DNA from: Betaproteobacteria bacterium
GTDB taxonomy: Bacteria > Pseudomonadota > Gammaproteobacteria > Burkholderiales > SG8-39
DNA: 55,500 bases
NCBI GenBank assembly: GCA_005881595.1
Contig: VBBY01000004.1
Location: forward strand, 1 to 55,500
Direction: 5' to 3'
In this document: positions 1 to 11,766 of the stretch, one piece after another
How positions within the stretch are numbered: the stretch's first letter is position 1
Layout of the letters: every line of letters begins with the position of its first letter
The notes under the pieces: generated by a model
The model's database searches: none
What the model saw: only the letters and a program-made list of their open reading frames with translations
Told to the model about the DNA's origin: nothing
Made by a program: the position numbers and the translations under genes

Positions 1-2
1 CG

Positions 3-557
3 GTGCCGCGGCACCTGTTCGTCGAGGAGGCGCTGGCGAGCCGCGCCTACGAGGATACCGCGCTGCCGATCGGTTTCGGCCAGACCATTTCGCAGCCTTA
101 CGTCGTAGCTCGCATGATCGAAGCATTGATCGAGCAGAAAATTGCAAAAAAAATCCTCGAGGTCGGCACCGGCTGCGGCTACCAGGCGGCCGTGCTGGCG
201 AGCATTTTCCGCGAGGTCTACTCGATCGAGCGCATCAAGGGGCTGCTCGAGCGCGCGCGTGCGAATCTCCTCGGCCTGCGGCTCAAGAATCTGCGTCTCG
301 CGCACGGCGACGGCTACGCCGGCCTCGAGAAGGCGGCGCCGTTCCAGTCGATCATCGTCGCGGCGGCGGCGCGCCAGATTCCAGATGCTCTGTTACGCCA
401 GCTCGCTCCCGGTGGCAGAATGATATTGCCGCTGCACGCCGGCAATTCCGGGCGCGAGGCGCAGCGGCTGGTGCTGATTGAGCGCAGCGGGCGCGGCTTC
501 ATCGAGTCCGGGCTCGATGCGGTGCGCTTCGTTCCGATGGAGGCGGGCAAGGCATGA
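3..557 (+). CDS. pcm: Protein-L-isoaspartate O-methyltransferase, 5' truncated
   Basis: Cytoplasmic repair enzyme that methylates L-isoaspartyl residues of aged proteins using SAM. The visible part has the family signature GQTISQPYVVARM (residues 26-38) and SAM-binding motif I, EVGTGCGYQ (from residue 53). Only 184 codons are present; family members usually have about 210-220 residues, so some 30 N-terminal residues lie before the window. The GTG at base 3 is most likely an internal valine of the usual VPRH segment and not a start. The stop overlaps the nlpD start (ATGA), as expected for the common surE-pcm-nlpD order. Identity is secure; the start is not in the window. Confidence 0.93.
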   Translation: MPRHLFVEEALASRAYEDTALPIGFGQTISQPYVVARMIEALIEQKIAKKILEVGTGCGYQAAVLASIFREVYSIERIKGLLERARANLLGLRLKNLRLAHGDGYAGLEKAAPFQSIIVAAAARQIPDALLRQLAPGGRMILPLHAGNSGREAQRLVLIERSGRGFIESGLDAVRFVPMEAGKA

Positions 558-1393
558 CGCGGGCGGCAGGACTGGCATGCATCGTAGTCATGGCGCTTAG
601 CGTCGCCGCGTGCGGCACGCGCCGCTGGGCGCCGGTGGTCGATCGCGGCCGCTCGGCGCCGCCGGCGGCTCCGGCCGCACAGCCTGTGCCGCCGGGCTCC
701 TACATGGTGAAGCGCGGCGACACCCTTTACAGCATCGCCCTGGACAATGGCGCCGATTACCGCGAGGTGGCGCAGTGGAACGGCATCGACGATCCGACCA
801 AGATCAGCATCGGACAGGTGCTGCGAGTGAGGCCCCCGGAGGATCGCAGCGCAGTGCAGGTCGCGCCGGCGCGCGGCGCGGGCCGCGTCGAAGCGAGGCC
901 TCTCGACTCGGCGCCGCAGCAGGGGCGCGGCGACGGCAGCGCGAAAACCGAACCGAAGGCGGTGCGCCTGCCGTACTCCAGGGAGAACGTCGCGATCCTT
1001 TCGAAGGAAGACAAGCCGGACGCGGAGGCCATCGCGTTCATCTGGCCGGCCAAGGGCAAGATCCTGGCTGGATTCGCCGAGCCAAGAAGCAAGGGCATCG
1101 ATATCGAAGGCAGGATCGGCGATCCGGTGGTCGCGGCGGCCGCCGGCCGCGTCACCTACAGCGGCACCGGCATCCCGGGCCTGGGCAAGCTGGTCGTCAT
1201 CAAGCACGACAACGGCTTCATCACGGTGTACGCGCACAACAAGGACATCCTGGTGAAGGAGCAGCAAAGCGTGGCGCGCGGCCAGAAGATCGCGGAGATC
1301 GGCAGCACCGACGCCGAGCGCCCGAAGCTGCACTTCCAGATCCGCAAGGGATCGGCTGCCGTCGATCCGATGCGCTATTTGCCCGCGCTCTGA
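554..1393 (+). CDS. nlpD: NlpD-like lipoprotein (LysM + degenerate M23 peptidase domain)
   Basis: Predicted outer-membrane lipoprotein that activates a cell-wall amidase during septum splitting. A short signal peptide ends in a lipobox, SVAAC, with the lipidated Cys at residue 20. A LysM domain (about residues 50-95, with KRGDTLYSIA) is followed by a low-complexity linker and a LytM/M23 domain from about residue 160. The first metal-ligand histidine is replaced (SKGID) and the HxH motif is reduced to LHF. This is normal for NlpD-type activators, which are not themselves hydrolases. The start overlaps the pcm stop. In related genomes rpoS usually follows, but here the gene runs convergently into mltB, with a 19-base overlap. 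Confidence 0.9.
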   Translation: MTRAAGLACIVVMALSVAACGTRRWAPVVDRGRSAPPAAPAAQPVPPGSYMVKRGDTLYSIALDNGADYREVAQWNGIDDPTKISIGQVLRVRPPEDRSAVQVAPARGAGRVEARPLDSAPQQGRGDGSAKTEPKAVRLPYSRENVAILSKEDKPDAEAIAFIWPAKGKILAGFAEPRSKGIDIEGRIGDPVVAAAAGRVTYSGTGIPGLGKLVVIKHDNGFITVYAHNKDILVKEQQSVARGQKIAEIGSTDAERPKLHFQIRKGSAAVDPMRYLPAL

Positions 1394-2358
1394 GCTTCGC
1401 GCAGCGCCTTGGCGAGATCGTTGACCGCAGCGGCGTAGTACGCGCTGCGGTTGTACCGCGTGATGACGTAGAAGTTCTTGAAGCCGATGCGGTACTCGCT
1501 CGGCCGCTCCGGCGTCTCGAGCTCGACCAGCGCCGCACGCGCCTCTCCCGGAAGATCCTTGCCGAGCGGTTGCACCCCGGCCCGGATCAGCTCGGCGAGC
1601 GCATTTTTGGCCTCCAGGCCGCCGGTATACGCGCGGTAGGCGTCTCCGGTGACGCGGGCCTCGAGCGCCACCTCGCCCCCGGGCTCCCAGCCGTGCTGCT
1701 TGAGGAAGTTGGCGACGCTGCCGATCGCGTCGGCCGCGCTGCGGCGCAGATCGATGACGCCGTCGTCGTTGAAGTCGACCGCGAAGCGCCGCGTGCTGCC
1801 CGGCATGAACTGCGGGATGCCGATCGCCCCGGCGTAGGAGCCGCGCACGGAGAAGACGTCGATGCCCCCGTCGCGCACGAGGAGCAGGTAATTCTCGAGC
1901 TGGTCGCGGAAAAACGGCGCGCGCGGCGGGTAGTCGAAGGCGAGTGTGGTCAGCGCGTCGACCACGCGCCAGCGGCCGGTGTTGCGGCCATAGAAGGTTT
2001 CCACGCCGAGGATCGCGACCACGTATTCGGGCGGCACGCCGTACTGGCGCTGCGCGCGCTCGAGCGCCTTGCGGTTGGCGCTCCAGAACGCGACTCCGTC
2101 GGCAATGCGCCGCTCGGAGAGGAAGGTAGCGCGGTATTCCTCCCACGGGCGCCGCTCCGCCGGAGCTTGCACCGCCTGCAACACCGGCTCGGTGCGCTGC
2201 ACGCGCGCGAACATGGCGAGGAGCTCGCGCTCGATGAAACCATGGCGCTCGACCAGCTCGCGGATGAACGCGCGCACCTCCGGCCGCTCCGCATAGCCGG
2301 GCTGTTGCGCTAAAGCAGGGGAAATCAGCGCCAGGAAGACGGCGCAAATGCGTTTCAC
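1375..2358 (-). CDS. mltB: Membrane-bound lytic murein transglycosylase B
   Basis: Periplasmic lytic transglycosylase that cleaves MurNAc-GlcNAc bonds, forming anhydromuropeptides. The GTG start overlaps the stop of the upstream transglutaminase gene (GTGA) and gives a signal peptide with likely cleavage after ALA at residue 17. The SLT_2/MltB domain has the catalytic glutamate in GVETFYG (about residue 120), then GIPQFMPGS and the DFNDDG calcium-like loop typical of MltB. At 327 residues the length is normal. No lipobox cysteine follows the signal peptide, so it may be soluble (as in Slt35) and not lipid-anchored. It is the last gene of the proS chain. Confidence 0.9.
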   Translation of the reverse strand: MKRICAVFLALISPALAQQPGYAERPEVRAFIRELVERHGFIERELLAMFARVQRTEPVLQAVQAPAERRPWEEYRATFLSERRIADGVAFWSANRKALERAQRQYGVPPEYVVAILGVETFYGRNTGRWRVVDALTTLAFDYPPRAPFFRDQLENYLLLVRDGGIDVFSVRGSYAGAIGIPQFMPGSTRRFAVDFNDDGVIDLRRSAADAIGSVANFLKQHGWEPGGEVALEARVTGDAYRAYTGGLEAKNALAELIRAGVQPLGKDLPGEARAALVELETPERPSEYRIGFKNFYVITRYNRSAYYAAAVNDLAKALREAQSAGK

Positions 2359-4328
2359 GTGAGGCGCAGCTGGCGCACCAGGCGGCGCAGCCGAGCTACC
2401 GCGGGCGCGCTCGCCTGGGAGCCGTAGCGCAAGCCGATATACAGCCAGGCGATACGCAGGATAGCGCGCCGCGAGCCGGGCAGCGCGCGCGCCGCACGCA
2501 CCGAGTAATCGCGCGGCCCCTCGTGCGGCACGCGCTCGACGCCGCGCGCCGCGAGCTTGCGGCAGAACGCGCCCCAGGCCCTCTGCACTGGATCCGGGCG
2601 CACCAGCTGACGCAGCGACCAGGCGAGCAGGACGAGCGTCATGACACCCAGAATCGTGAACAGGGTGGCGGTGAGGCTGCGCCAGTCGGCGTCGCGAATC
2701 CCGAGGAGCAGCATCAGGTCGCGCTGGCGCTCCGGGTTGTAGCCGAGCACCCACACGTTCCACTTGTGCGCGAGCGCGTCCCACCGGAAGCGCACGGCGC
2801 GCAGCCATTCGAGCTGCGGCCGCATCATCAGCGGCAGCGCCTCGCCCGCGGGCAGGGCGCGCGCCAGGCCGGACTGGATGCGGCCCGGCACCGCGGCGGC
2901 GGTCGGATCGACTCGAACCCAGCCGCGGCCTCTCAGGAACACCTCCGCCCAGGCGTGGGCGTCGGATTGCCGCACGGTGATGATCTGGTCCACGGGGTTC
3001 AGCTCGCCGCCCTGGTAACCGGTGACCACCCGTGCCGGAACTCCCGCGGCGCGCATCATGAACACGAACGCCGAGGAAAAGTGCTCGCAAAAGCCGGCCC
3101 TGGTATCGAACAGGAATTCATCCACCGAGTCAGCGCCGAGCAGGGGCGGCTCGAGCGTGTAAGCGTAGCCGCCTTCCCTGAGCAGAGCGATGGCGCGCGT
3201 CACCACTTCGGCGTCCGAGCTGGACGCGGCGCGCAGTTTTTCCGCCAGCGCGACCGTGCGCGCGTTGAACCCCGGCGGTCTGCGCAGCGCGCGCCGCAAG
3301 GCGGCCGGCTCTTCGTCGCTGCCGGGGCCCGCCGGAGCGATGACGGAAACGAGGTCGTAGCGCATTCGTGCGCGCACCGGGGAGCGGGCGAGCAGCTGCC
3401 CATCTGCGGTGTAGCGCGCGCGCTCGGGCAACGTGGCCGCGGTTTCCAGGGCGAACAGCCAGTTGCGGTTGTGCGCCTCCAGCACCACGCCGTAGCGGTA
3501 CCTTCCCCTGCCGCCCTCGAGGGGCGTGAAATCGGCGAGCAGCGTCGGGCCCGTCGACCAGCTGCGGCCGTCGAAATCCCACATCACCGGGCCGCGCCAG
3601 TAGCGCAGCGGCTGCGGTGGCGTGTCGCCTTCGAACTCGGCGCGGAACGCGATGGCGTCGGACTGCGCGAGCCGCGAGAGATTTCCCGGGCTCATGCTGT
3701 CCGACAGCCCGGTCAAGCCGCTGTAAGCGTCCTGCGGCAGGCCCCAGAGCGGGCCCTGCACGCGCGGGAAGAGGAAGAACAGCGCCAGGGCGGCTGGCAC
3801 GGCGTGCGCGAGCAGCAGCGCCGCGGTGCGCAGGTTCGCGCGCGCCGGCCGTTGCGGCGCGCTGAAGCCGATCAGCGTCGCGGTGATCGTGTACAACGCG
3901 CCGCACATTACGATCGCGGTGAGCATCGACTGCGTGTACAGGAAGTTGGTGATGATGAGGAAGTAGCCGAGGAAAGCGGCTACCGCGGCGTCGCGGTGGC
4001 TGCGCGTCTCGAGCAGCTTGAGCCCGGCGAACAGCATCAGCAGGATGATCCCCGGCTGGCGCCCGAAGAGGGTGCGATACTCGATCCAGATGCCGAGCAT
4101 CGCCACGGCGGCGATGCCTATCACCAGCCAGCGCGAAGGCAAAGGCGCGCGATTGAGCGTGCAGTACAGGCGCCATCCGAACAGGCACAGCGTGAGCACG
4201 GTCAGCCACCAGGGCGCGCGCAGCGTGTGCGGCGCGATCACGATCAGGAGCGAGCCGATCAACCAGGCAAGGTCGCGCGTGTCGACGAGGCGCACTTCGG
4301 GGGCGAGCGGATGCGCTGCCTGGGTCAT
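2355..4328 (-). CDS. TgpA-like membrane transglutaminase (DUF3488/transglutaminase-like)
   Basis: Inner-membrane protein of 657 residues with about six N-terminal helices (DUF3488 region, residues 15-190), a large periplasmic transglutaminase-like domain and one C-terminal helix followed by a DUF4129-like tail. The catalytic triad is visible: Cys in RAGFCEHFS, His in SDAHAWAEV and Asp in VRVDPT. The ATG overlaps the DUF58 stop. The Pseudomonas relative TgpA is essential, but its substrate is not settled. The usual partners are DUF58 and a MoxR ATPase; the DUF58 gene is present here and MoxR is not. Confidence 0.88.
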   Translation of the reverse strand: MTQAAHPLAPEVRLVDTRDLAWLIGSLLIVIAPHTLRAPWWLTVLTLCLFGWRLYCTLNRAPLPSRWLVIGIAAVAMLGIWIEYRTLFGRQPGIILLMLFAGLKLLETRSHRDAAVAAFLGYFLIITNFLYTQSMLTAIVMCGALYTITATLIGFSAPQRPARANLRTAALLLAHAVPAALALFFLFPRVQGPLWGLPQDAYSGLTGLSDSMSPGNLSRLAQSDAIAFRAEFEGDTPPQPLRYWRGPVMWDFDGRSWSTGPTLLADFTPLEGGRGRYRYGVVLEAHNRNWLFALETAATLPERARYTADGQLLARSPVRARMRYDLVSVIAPAGPGSDEEPAALRRALRRPPGFNARTVALAEKLRAASSSDAEVVTRAIALLREGGYAYTLEPPLLGADSVDEFLFDTRAGFCEHFSSAFVFMMRAAGVPARVVTGYQGGELNPVDQIITVRQSDAHAWAEVFLRGRGWVRVDPTAAAVPGRIQSGLARALPAGEALPLMMRPQLEWLRAVRFRWDALAHKWNVWVLGYNPERQRDLMLLLGIRDADWRSLTATLFTILGVMTLVLLAWSLRQLVRPDPVQRAWGAFCRKLAARGVERVPHEGPRDYSVRAARALPGSRRAILRIAWLYIGLRYGSQASAPAVARLRRLVRQLRLT

Positions 4329-5293
4329 GAGGGCTGGTAGAGCGCGAGAGCCTGCAGGCAGGCGGCGCTGTGCGAGTCGCCGCGGCGCGGCGCAATCTCC
4401 AGTCCCGGCAGCCGCAGGCCGTAATGCGCGCCGGTGCGCTCGGCGGCTAGAACCCATCCCGCCAGGCGCGACAGGCGCTGCTCGGGGCCCATGCCCGCGG
4501 GCAGCAGCCGCCAGTCGAGCCACAGCTCGGCGGCCGCCTCGCCGGTGAACTGCTTGGTCAGCATCACGTCGCTGCGGGCCACCGCCTTCCACGCCACGTG
4601 CCGCGGCGAGTCCGACGCTTGGTAGCCGCGCAGGCCGGCGAAATCGTCGTTGCCCGTGGTTTGCGTGCGCAAAGCGCCGGCCGCCGCCTCGGCGCTCGGC
4701 GGCGGCAGCGCCGAGCGCTCCGGCCTCGGATAGACCAGGCAGCGCGCAGCGGGCTCGATGTAGCTCCACGCGCGAAACAGGCCGAGCGGAAAGCGCGTCT
4801 CCAGCATCACTCGCCCGAGCGGCAGCCAGCCGCGCCGCGCCGCTGGCACTGCGAGCACCACCTCGGCGAGCCCGCCGGCGGGCACGTCGACCACCAATTG
4901 CGAACCGGCGGCGAGATGGCGCGCGAGGATCGCCGGCCGGTCGAACCCCGGCCCGCCGTCGAGGTACAGGCGGAACTGCGCCGATTCGCCGGCGAACACC
5001 GGCTCGGCGCGGCCGACGCTGATCGCCATGCGCGCCAGATTGCGCGCGGTGTGCACCATCCCGGCGAGCCCCAGGCCGGCGAGGAGAAAGGTGAGCGCGA
5101 AGCCGAGCGACAGCGCGTAGTTGATCGAGCCGATGAGGAGAATGCCGAGCGTCGCGGCGAACAGCCAGCCGAGGCGCGCCGGCACGATATAGACGCGGCG
5201 ATGGACCAGCACCACGGTGCCGTGCTCGGGCGGCGTGAAGCCGTAGAGCCGGTTGGCGAAGCGCGGATGGCGCTCGAGCAGCGCGCCGATCAT
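4325..5293 (-). CDS. DUF58 domain protein
   Basis: Protein of 322 residues with two closely spaced transmembrane helices (about residues 40-85) and a C-terminal DUF58 (vWA-like) domain recognisable by the GLRGYQASDSPRHVAWKA segment. Members usually occur with MoxR AAA+ ATPases and transglutaminase-like proteins in envelope-associated modules of unclear mechanism. It starts inside the stop of the SLT gene and ends inside the start of the transglutaminase gene, so translational coupling is likely. No MoxR gene is adjacent. The family assignment is firm; the function is unknown. Confidence 0.85.
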   Translation of the reverse strand: MIGALLERHPRFANRLYGFTPPEHGTVVLVHRRVYIVPARLGWLFAATLGILLIGSINYALSLGFALTFLLAGLGLAGMVHTARNLARMAISVGRAEPVFAGESAQFRLYLDGGPGFDRPAILARHLAAGSQLVVDVPAGGLAEVVLAVPAARRGWLPLGRVMLETRFPLGLFRAWSYIEPAARCLVYPRPERSALPPPSAEAAAGALRTQTTGNDDFAGLRGYQASDSPRHVAWKAVARSDVMLTKQFTGEAAAELWLDWRLLPAGMGPEQRLSRLAGWVLAAERTGAHYGLRLPGLEIAPRRGDSHSAACLQALALYQPS

Positions 5294-5883
5294 GCGGTTG
5301 GTCCGTCGTACTTCCAGCGTCCCTGCCAGGCTGCGCGCACCATGTTCGGATATTCCGCGCGTCCCAGGCTGCCGTTGTAGCGCCCCAGCGCGCGGAAGTA
5401 ATCGCCGTCTTCGACGTCGAGATAGTGCCTGAGAATCGCGCAGCCGTACGCGATATTGGTGCGCAGGTGGAACAGGTTATGCCCCGGCTGCCCGATCTGA
5501 TCCAGCCAGAACGGCATCACCTGCATGTAGCCGCGCGCCCCGGCCTTCGATACCGCGTACTTGCGAAACTTGCTCTCGACCTCGATCAGGCCGAGCACCA
5601 GCTGCGGATCGAGCCGCGCGCGGGTGGCCTCGTAATGCACCGTGCGCAGCAGCTCCAGGCGCTGCCTGCGGTCGGGGATGCTCGCGGCGACGCGCTTTTC
5701 CATCTCGTTCAGCCAGCGCTGCGCATCTTGCGGCGAGCGGAAATGCAGGTTCGCCGGAGCGCGATCCGCGACCTGGGTCGACAGCCGCGCGCGCACGCTG
5801 TCGGCAAGCGGCTCGTAGATCTGCGCCCCGGCAAGCGCGGGCATGGGCAGCAGCAGGCCAAGGAGAGCGGCGATCCGCCTCAC
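5290..5883 (-). CDS. Periplasmic SLT-domain lytic transglycosylase
   Basis: Exported protein of 197 residues with a signal peptide ending near ALAGA (about residue 20). The SLT domain has the catalytic glutamate in [14 protein letters not shown], the GYMQVMP motif and a C-terminal RYNGSLG repeat typical of type 1 lytic transglycosylases. It lies directly after proS with a 4-base overlap and before DUF58, again with a 4-base overlap. The small size and lack of extra domains suggest an accessory peptidoglycan-clearing enzyme. A partnership with the DUF58/TgpA pair is an inference from position only. Confidence 0.87.
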   Translation of the reverse strand: MRRIAALLGLLLPMPALAGAQIYEPLADSVRARLSTQVADRAPANLHFRSPQDAQRWLNEMEKRVAASIPDRRQRLELLRTVHYEATRARLDPQLVLGLIEVESKFRKYAVSKAGARGYMQVMPFWLDQIGQPGHNLFHLRTNIAYGCAILRHYLDVEDGDYFRALGRYNGSLGRAEYPNMVRAAWQGRWKYDGPTA

Positions 5884-7580
5884 GCGTGCAGACGTTCCTT
5901 CAGAAAGCTCCCGATCGAGTCGAGCGGCATTTCGCGCGGCTTGTCCTCGCGCCGGCCCTTGTACTCCGCGTTCCCCGCCGCGAGCCCGCGCTCCGACAGC
6001 ACGACGCGGTGCGGGATGCCGATCAGATCCATGTCGGCGAACAGCACCCCGGGCCGCTCGTCGCGATCATCCATCAGCACGTCGATCCCCGCCTGCTCCA
6101 GCGCGTCGTGCAGGCGATCGGCCGCCTCGCGCACGGCGGCGCTCTTCTGATAGCCGATCGGCACCAGGCACGCGGCGAAAGGCGCGATCGGCGCCGGAAA
6201 GACGATGCCGCGCGCGTCGTTGTTCTGCTCGATCGCGGCGGCGACCACGCGCGTGACGCCGATTCCGTAGCAACCCATCTCGAAAGGCTTGTGCGTTCCT
6301 GCTGCGTCAAGGAAGCCGGCCTTCATTGCGGATGAATACTTGGTGCGCAGCTGGAAGATGTGGCCGACCTCGATGCCGCGCACGATCTCCAGCCGCCCTT
6401 TGCCATCCGGGCTCGGGTCGCCGGCGACGACATTGCGCAGATCGGCGACTTGCGACGGCTCGGGAAGGTCCCGGCCGAAGTTGACCCCGGTCAGGTGGAA
6501 CCCCTCTTCGTTCGCCCCGCACACGAAATCGCCCATCGCGGCGACGGCGCGGTCGGCGATCACCTTGACGTTCTTCGCCCCGACCGGGCCGATGTAGCCC
6601 GCCTTGCACTTCAAGGCGGTCTCGATTTCCCCGTCGGTGGCAAAGCGGAACGCGCCGATCAGCTTCTGCGTCTTGAGCTCGTTCAGGTCGTGGTCGCCGC
6701 GCAGCAGCAGCAGGTAGAACTCGCCGTCGTGCATGACCGCCACCGCCTTGACGGTTTTCTCGAGTGGGATCTTGAGCAGCGCAGCCACCTCTTCGCATTT
6801 TGTCTTGCCCGGTGTCGGTACTTTTTTAAGATTTACGGTGGGAGCTTTTCTAGAATCGGTGGAAACGGCCTCCGCCAGTTCCACGTTGGCGGCGTAGTTC
6901 GACTGCGGGCACCAGGCGATGGCGTCCTCGCCCGATTCGGCGAGGACGTGGAATTCGTGCGAGCCGGTGCCGCCGATCGCGCCGGGGTCGGCGGCGACGG
7001 CGCGGAACTTCAGGCCGAGGCGGGTGAAGATGCGCGTGTACGTGTCGTACATATTGCGGTACTCGCGTTCCAGATCGGCCAGATCGGCGTGAAAAGAATA
7101 GCCGTCCTTCATGACGAATTCGCGCCCGCGCAGGATGCCGAAGCGGGGACGGCGCTCGTCGCGGAACTTGGTCTGGATCTGGTAGAAGTGCTGCGGCAGT
7201 GTGCGGTAGCTCTTCAGCTCGCTGCGCGCCAGGTCGGTGACGGCCTCCTCGGAGGTCGGCTGCAGCACGAAGTCGCGCTCGTGGCGGTCCTTGAAGCGCT
7301 GGAGCTCCGGCCCGTAGGCCTGCCAGCGGCCAGACTCCTGCCACAGCTCGCCGGGCTGCACCACCGGCATCGACAGCTCGATCGCGCCGGCGCGGTTCAT
7401 CTCCTGGCGCACGACAGCCTCGACCTTGTGCAGCACGCGCACGCCGAGCGGCAGCCAGGTGTAGATGCCGGCCGACAGGCGCCGGATCAGGCCGGCGCGC
7501 AGCATCAGCCGGTGGCTCGCGATCTCGGCCTCGGCAGGCACTTCCTTCAGCGTGGCGATGAAAAACCTGCTGGTTCTCAT
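5880..7580 (-). CDS. proS: Proline--tRNA ligase (bacterial type)
   Basis: Class II aminoacyl-tRNA synthetase charging tRNA-Pro. The ATG at 7580 gives the family-typical start [13 protein letters not shown]; an in-frame GTG three codons earlier (7589) is less likely. Class II motifs are recognisable (motif 1 near LPLGVRV, motif 2 in [12 protein letters not shown], motif 3 in CYGIGVTR). A long insertion between motifs 2 and 3 is the INS editing domain that clears mischarged Ala-tRNA-Pro. At 566 residues it is full length. A 40-base A+T-rich patch (6821-6860) marks the start of the insertion domain. A tRNA-Pro gene lies about 5.5 kb away. Confidence 0.96.
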   Translation of the reverse strand: MRTSRFFIATLKEVPAEAEIASHRLMLRAGLIRRLSAGIYTWLPLGVRVLHKVEAVVRQEMNRAGAIELSMPVVQPGELWQESGRWQAYGPELQRFKDRHERDFVLQPTSEEAVTDLARSELKSYRTLPQHFYQIQTKFRDERRPRFGILRGREFVMKDGYSFHADLADLEREYRNMYDTYTRIFTRLGLKFRAVAADPGAIGGTGSHEFHVLAESGEDAIAWCPQSNYAANVELAEAVSTDSRKAPTVNLKKVPTPGKTKCEEVAALLKIPLEKTVKAVAVMHDGEFYLLLLRGDHDLNELKTQKLIGAFRFATDGEIETALKCKAGYIGPVGAKNVKVIADRAVAAMGDFVCGANEEGFHLTGVNFGRDLPEPSQVADLRNVVAGDPSPDGKGRLEIVRGIEVGHIFQLRTKYSSAMKAGFLDAAGTHKPFEMGCYGIGVTRVVAAAIEQNNDARGIVFPAPIAPFAACLVPIGYQKSAAVREAADRLHDALEQAGIDVLMDDRDERPGVLFADMDLIGIPHRVVLSERGLAAGNAEYKGRREDKPREMPLDSIGSFLKERLHA

Positions 7581-7666
7581 GGTCCGCACCGCCGTTGTAA
7601 TTGTCGGTGGGCTGTGAAAAAATCGTTGCGCGATTCTAACTTAAGCTAACTCAAGGCGGCGCAGCC

Positions 7667-8188
7667 ATGCTCGACAAGGAAGGCTACCGTCCGAACGTCG
7701 GCATCGTCCTTGCCAACCAGCGGAACGAAGTCTTCTGGGGCAAGCGCGTCAATCAGCACGCCTGGCAGTTCCCGCAGGGCGGCATCGATCATGGCGAGAC
7801 GCCGGTGCAGGCGATGTACCGCGAGCTCGAGGAGGAGATCGGCCTGCAGCGCGCGCATGTCCGCATCCTCGGTCGCACGCGCGACTGGCTGCGCTACGAA
7901 GTGCCGGAGAGGTGGGCGCGTCGCGCGCGGGAGTCCAACGCCGGCGCCTACCGCGGCCAGAAGCAGATCTGGTACCTGCTGCGCATGACGGGCCGCGACT
8001 GCGACGTCAAGCTGCGCGCCAGCGGCCATCCCGAGTTCGACGCCTGGCGCTGGCACGAGTACTGGGTGCCGCTCGAGGCGGTGATCGAGTTCAAGCGCGA
8101 GGTGTACCGCCAGGCGCTGATCGAGCTGCATCGCTTCCTGCTGGCGGACCGCCGCGCGCGGCTGCCACGCGCGCTGCCGGTGGGCTAG
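7667..8188 (+). CDS. rppH: RNA pyrophosphohydrolase (Nudix)
   Basis: Removes pyrophosphate from 5'-triphosphorylated mRNA, so that RNase E can attack it. The 173-residue protein begins [15 protein letters not shown] and has the Nudix box [20 protein letters not shown] (residues 38-57), with the REXXEE core intact. Divergence from proS is a standard betaproteobacterial arrangement. The 86 bases between the two starts are A+T-rich in the middle but show no promoter that can be called with confidence. The C-terminal Arg-rich tail is typical of this clade. Confidence 0.95.
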   Translation: MLDKEGYRPNVGIVLANQRNEVFWGKRVNQHAWQFPQGGIDHGETPVQAMYRELEEEIGLQRAHVRILGRTRDWLRYEVPERWARRARESNAGAYRGQKQIWYLLRMTGRDCDVKLRASGHPEFDAWRWHEYWVPLEAVIEFKREVYRQALIELHRFLLADRRARLPRALPVG

Positions 8189-8241
8189 GCGCATTTCACG
8201 CGCCTTCTCGGAGATCGAGGCCGCTCTCGTAAAATAGCGGC

Positions 8242-8817
8242 ATGATCACACGACACAGCCTGCTGTCGCTCGAGGCGTACGCGCGGCAGCGCAACGAGTT
8301 CCGCGCCAAGGTCATCGAGCACAAGAAGCGCCGCAATGTTCACCTGGGCGAGCACGTCCTGCTGCAGTTCGAGGACGAGCTCACCATCCGCTACCAGGTG
8401 CAGGAGATGCTGCGCATCGAGCGTATCTTCGAGGACGCGGGGATCCAGGACGAGCTCGACGCCTACAACCCCTTGATCCCGGACGGCTCCAACTGGAAAG
8501 CGACGATGCTGATCGAATATCCGGAGGAGGCCGAGCGCCGCCGCATGCTGGGGCTGCTGCGCGGCATCGAGCAGCGCGTCTGGGCGCAGGTCGCGGCCAG
8601 CGAGCGCGTCTACGCCATCGCCGACGAGGATCTGGAGCGCGAGAACGACGAGAAGACCTCGTCGGTGCATTTCCTGCGCTTCGAGCTGGCGGCACCGATG
8701 CGCGCGGCGCTCGCCCGCGGCGCCGGGCTGTCGATGGGCGTCGATCATCCTCAATACCGCGTCGGCGTCGAAGTACCGGCCGATATCCGCGCCTCGCTCG
8801 CGGCGGACCTCGCTTGA
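8242..8817 (+). CDS. DUF3501 family protein
   Basis: A 191-residue soluble protein whose QVQEMLRIERIFEDAG and LDAYNPLIPDGSNWKAT segments match the DUF3501 family, of unknown biochemistry. Homologues are often found near rubrerythrin or Fe-S redox genes; that context is absent here. No Shine-Dalgarno sequence precedes the ATG. Instead TAAAAT (8230-8235) sits exactly six bases upstream, suggesting transcription from the start codon itself. The stop overlaps a TTG start of the next gene (TTGA). Confidence 0.8.
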   Translation: MITRHSLLSLEAYARQRNEFRAKVIEHKKRRNVHLGEHVLLQFEDELTIRYQVQEMLRIERIFEDAGIQDELDAYNPLIPDGSNWKATMLIEYPEEAERRRMLGLLRGIEQRVWAQVAASERVYAIADEDLERENDEKTSSVHFLRFELAAPMRAALARGAGLSMGVDHPQYRVGVEVPADIRASLAADLA

Positions 8818-9337
8818 GGTGGCTTCTCGTCCTGCTGATGGCCGGCTGCGCGCCGACTCAGCCGGTGAGCGACTGGGAGCGGCAGAACCGCCAGCGCCTG
8901 GTCAGCGAAGACACGGCGGCGCCGCCGCCCTATCCGCGCCCCGCCGACCTGATCGAGTTCTACGTCAGCCCGACCGCCGAATTCAAGTATTTCGTCGACG
9001 CGCGCTCGCTGAGCGTAGGCGCCGACAGGATCGTGCGCTTCACGCTCGTCGCGCGCAGCCCGAGCGGCGTCGACAACGTGAGCTACGAAGGCATGCGCTG
9101 CCCTCGCGAGCACCGGCTTTACGCCGTCGCGCGCGCCGGCGGCAGCTGGAGCAGCAGGGACAGCGACTGGCGGGAATTCGCCCGGGGCACATCGCTCGGC
9201 TGGCAATATGCGCTGGCGCATCATTTCTTCTGTCCGCACCGCGATCCGATCCGCAGCGCCGCGGAGGGCGTCGACGCGCTGCGCCGCGGCAGCCACCCGT
9301 CGGTCTATGTCGAGCCGAAAAATCTCGGCGGCGGCAA

Positions 9338-9341
<4 letters not shown>
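8814..9341 (+). CDS. CNP1-like family lipoprotein
   Basis: A 175-residue protein matching the CNP1-like family seen in betaproteobacteria; function unknown. The TTG start overlaps the DUF3501 stop and gives a very short signal peptide with a lipobox LMAGC (Cys 12), so an outer-membrane or periplasmic lipoprotein is likely. An internal ATG would leave only MAGC and remove the hydrophobic stretch, which is why TTG is preferred. Two other cysteines (GMRCPRE and FFCPH) may pair. The last four bases overlap the proB stop on the opposite strand. Confidence 0.78.
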
Positions 9342-11493
<2,152 letters not shown>

Positions 11494-11763
11494 TTACGCC
11501 GGCGAGTTTTCCGAGATTATGCTCACGGTGTTGCGCGAGTCCTCGCCTTTCACCGCATACTGCACCTGGCCGGCGATGCGCGCGAACAGCGTGTGGTCGC
11601 GCCCCATGCCGACGTTCGCGCCGGGATGTACCCGCGTGCCGCGCTGGCGCACCAGGATCTGCCCGGCGTTGACGCGCTCGCCGCCGAACGCCTTGACGCC
11701 GAGGCGCTTGGCCTTGGAATCGCGCCCGTTGCGCGAGCTGCCGCCTGCTTTCTTGTGGGCCAT
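11494..11763 (-). CDS. rpmA: 50S ribosomal protein bL27
   Basis: Large-subunit protein whose N-terminal arm reaches the peptidyl transferase centre. The 89-residue sequence begins [16 protein letters not shown] and keeps the [21 protein letters not shown] core. No cleavable N-terminal extension of the Firmicutes kind is present. It follows rplU after three bases and is followed by the hairpin at 11446-11478. Confidence 0.98.
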   Translation of the reverse strand: MAHKKAGGSSRNGRDSKAKRLGVKAFGGERVNAGQILVRQRGTRVHPGANVGMGRDHTLFARIAGQVQYAVKGEDSRNTVSIISENSPA

Positions 11764-11766
11764 GCC

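Noticed and set aside
554-1393. NlpD missing zinc ligands, as a broken peptidase
   Set aside because: E. coli NlpD shows the same changes; the family works as an amidase activator without its own catalysis.
314-2347. Long minus-strand frame of 677 codons over pcm, nlpD and mltB
   Set aside because: Arg/Ala-rich translation typical of antisense frames in G+C-rich DNA; established genes occupy the same bases.
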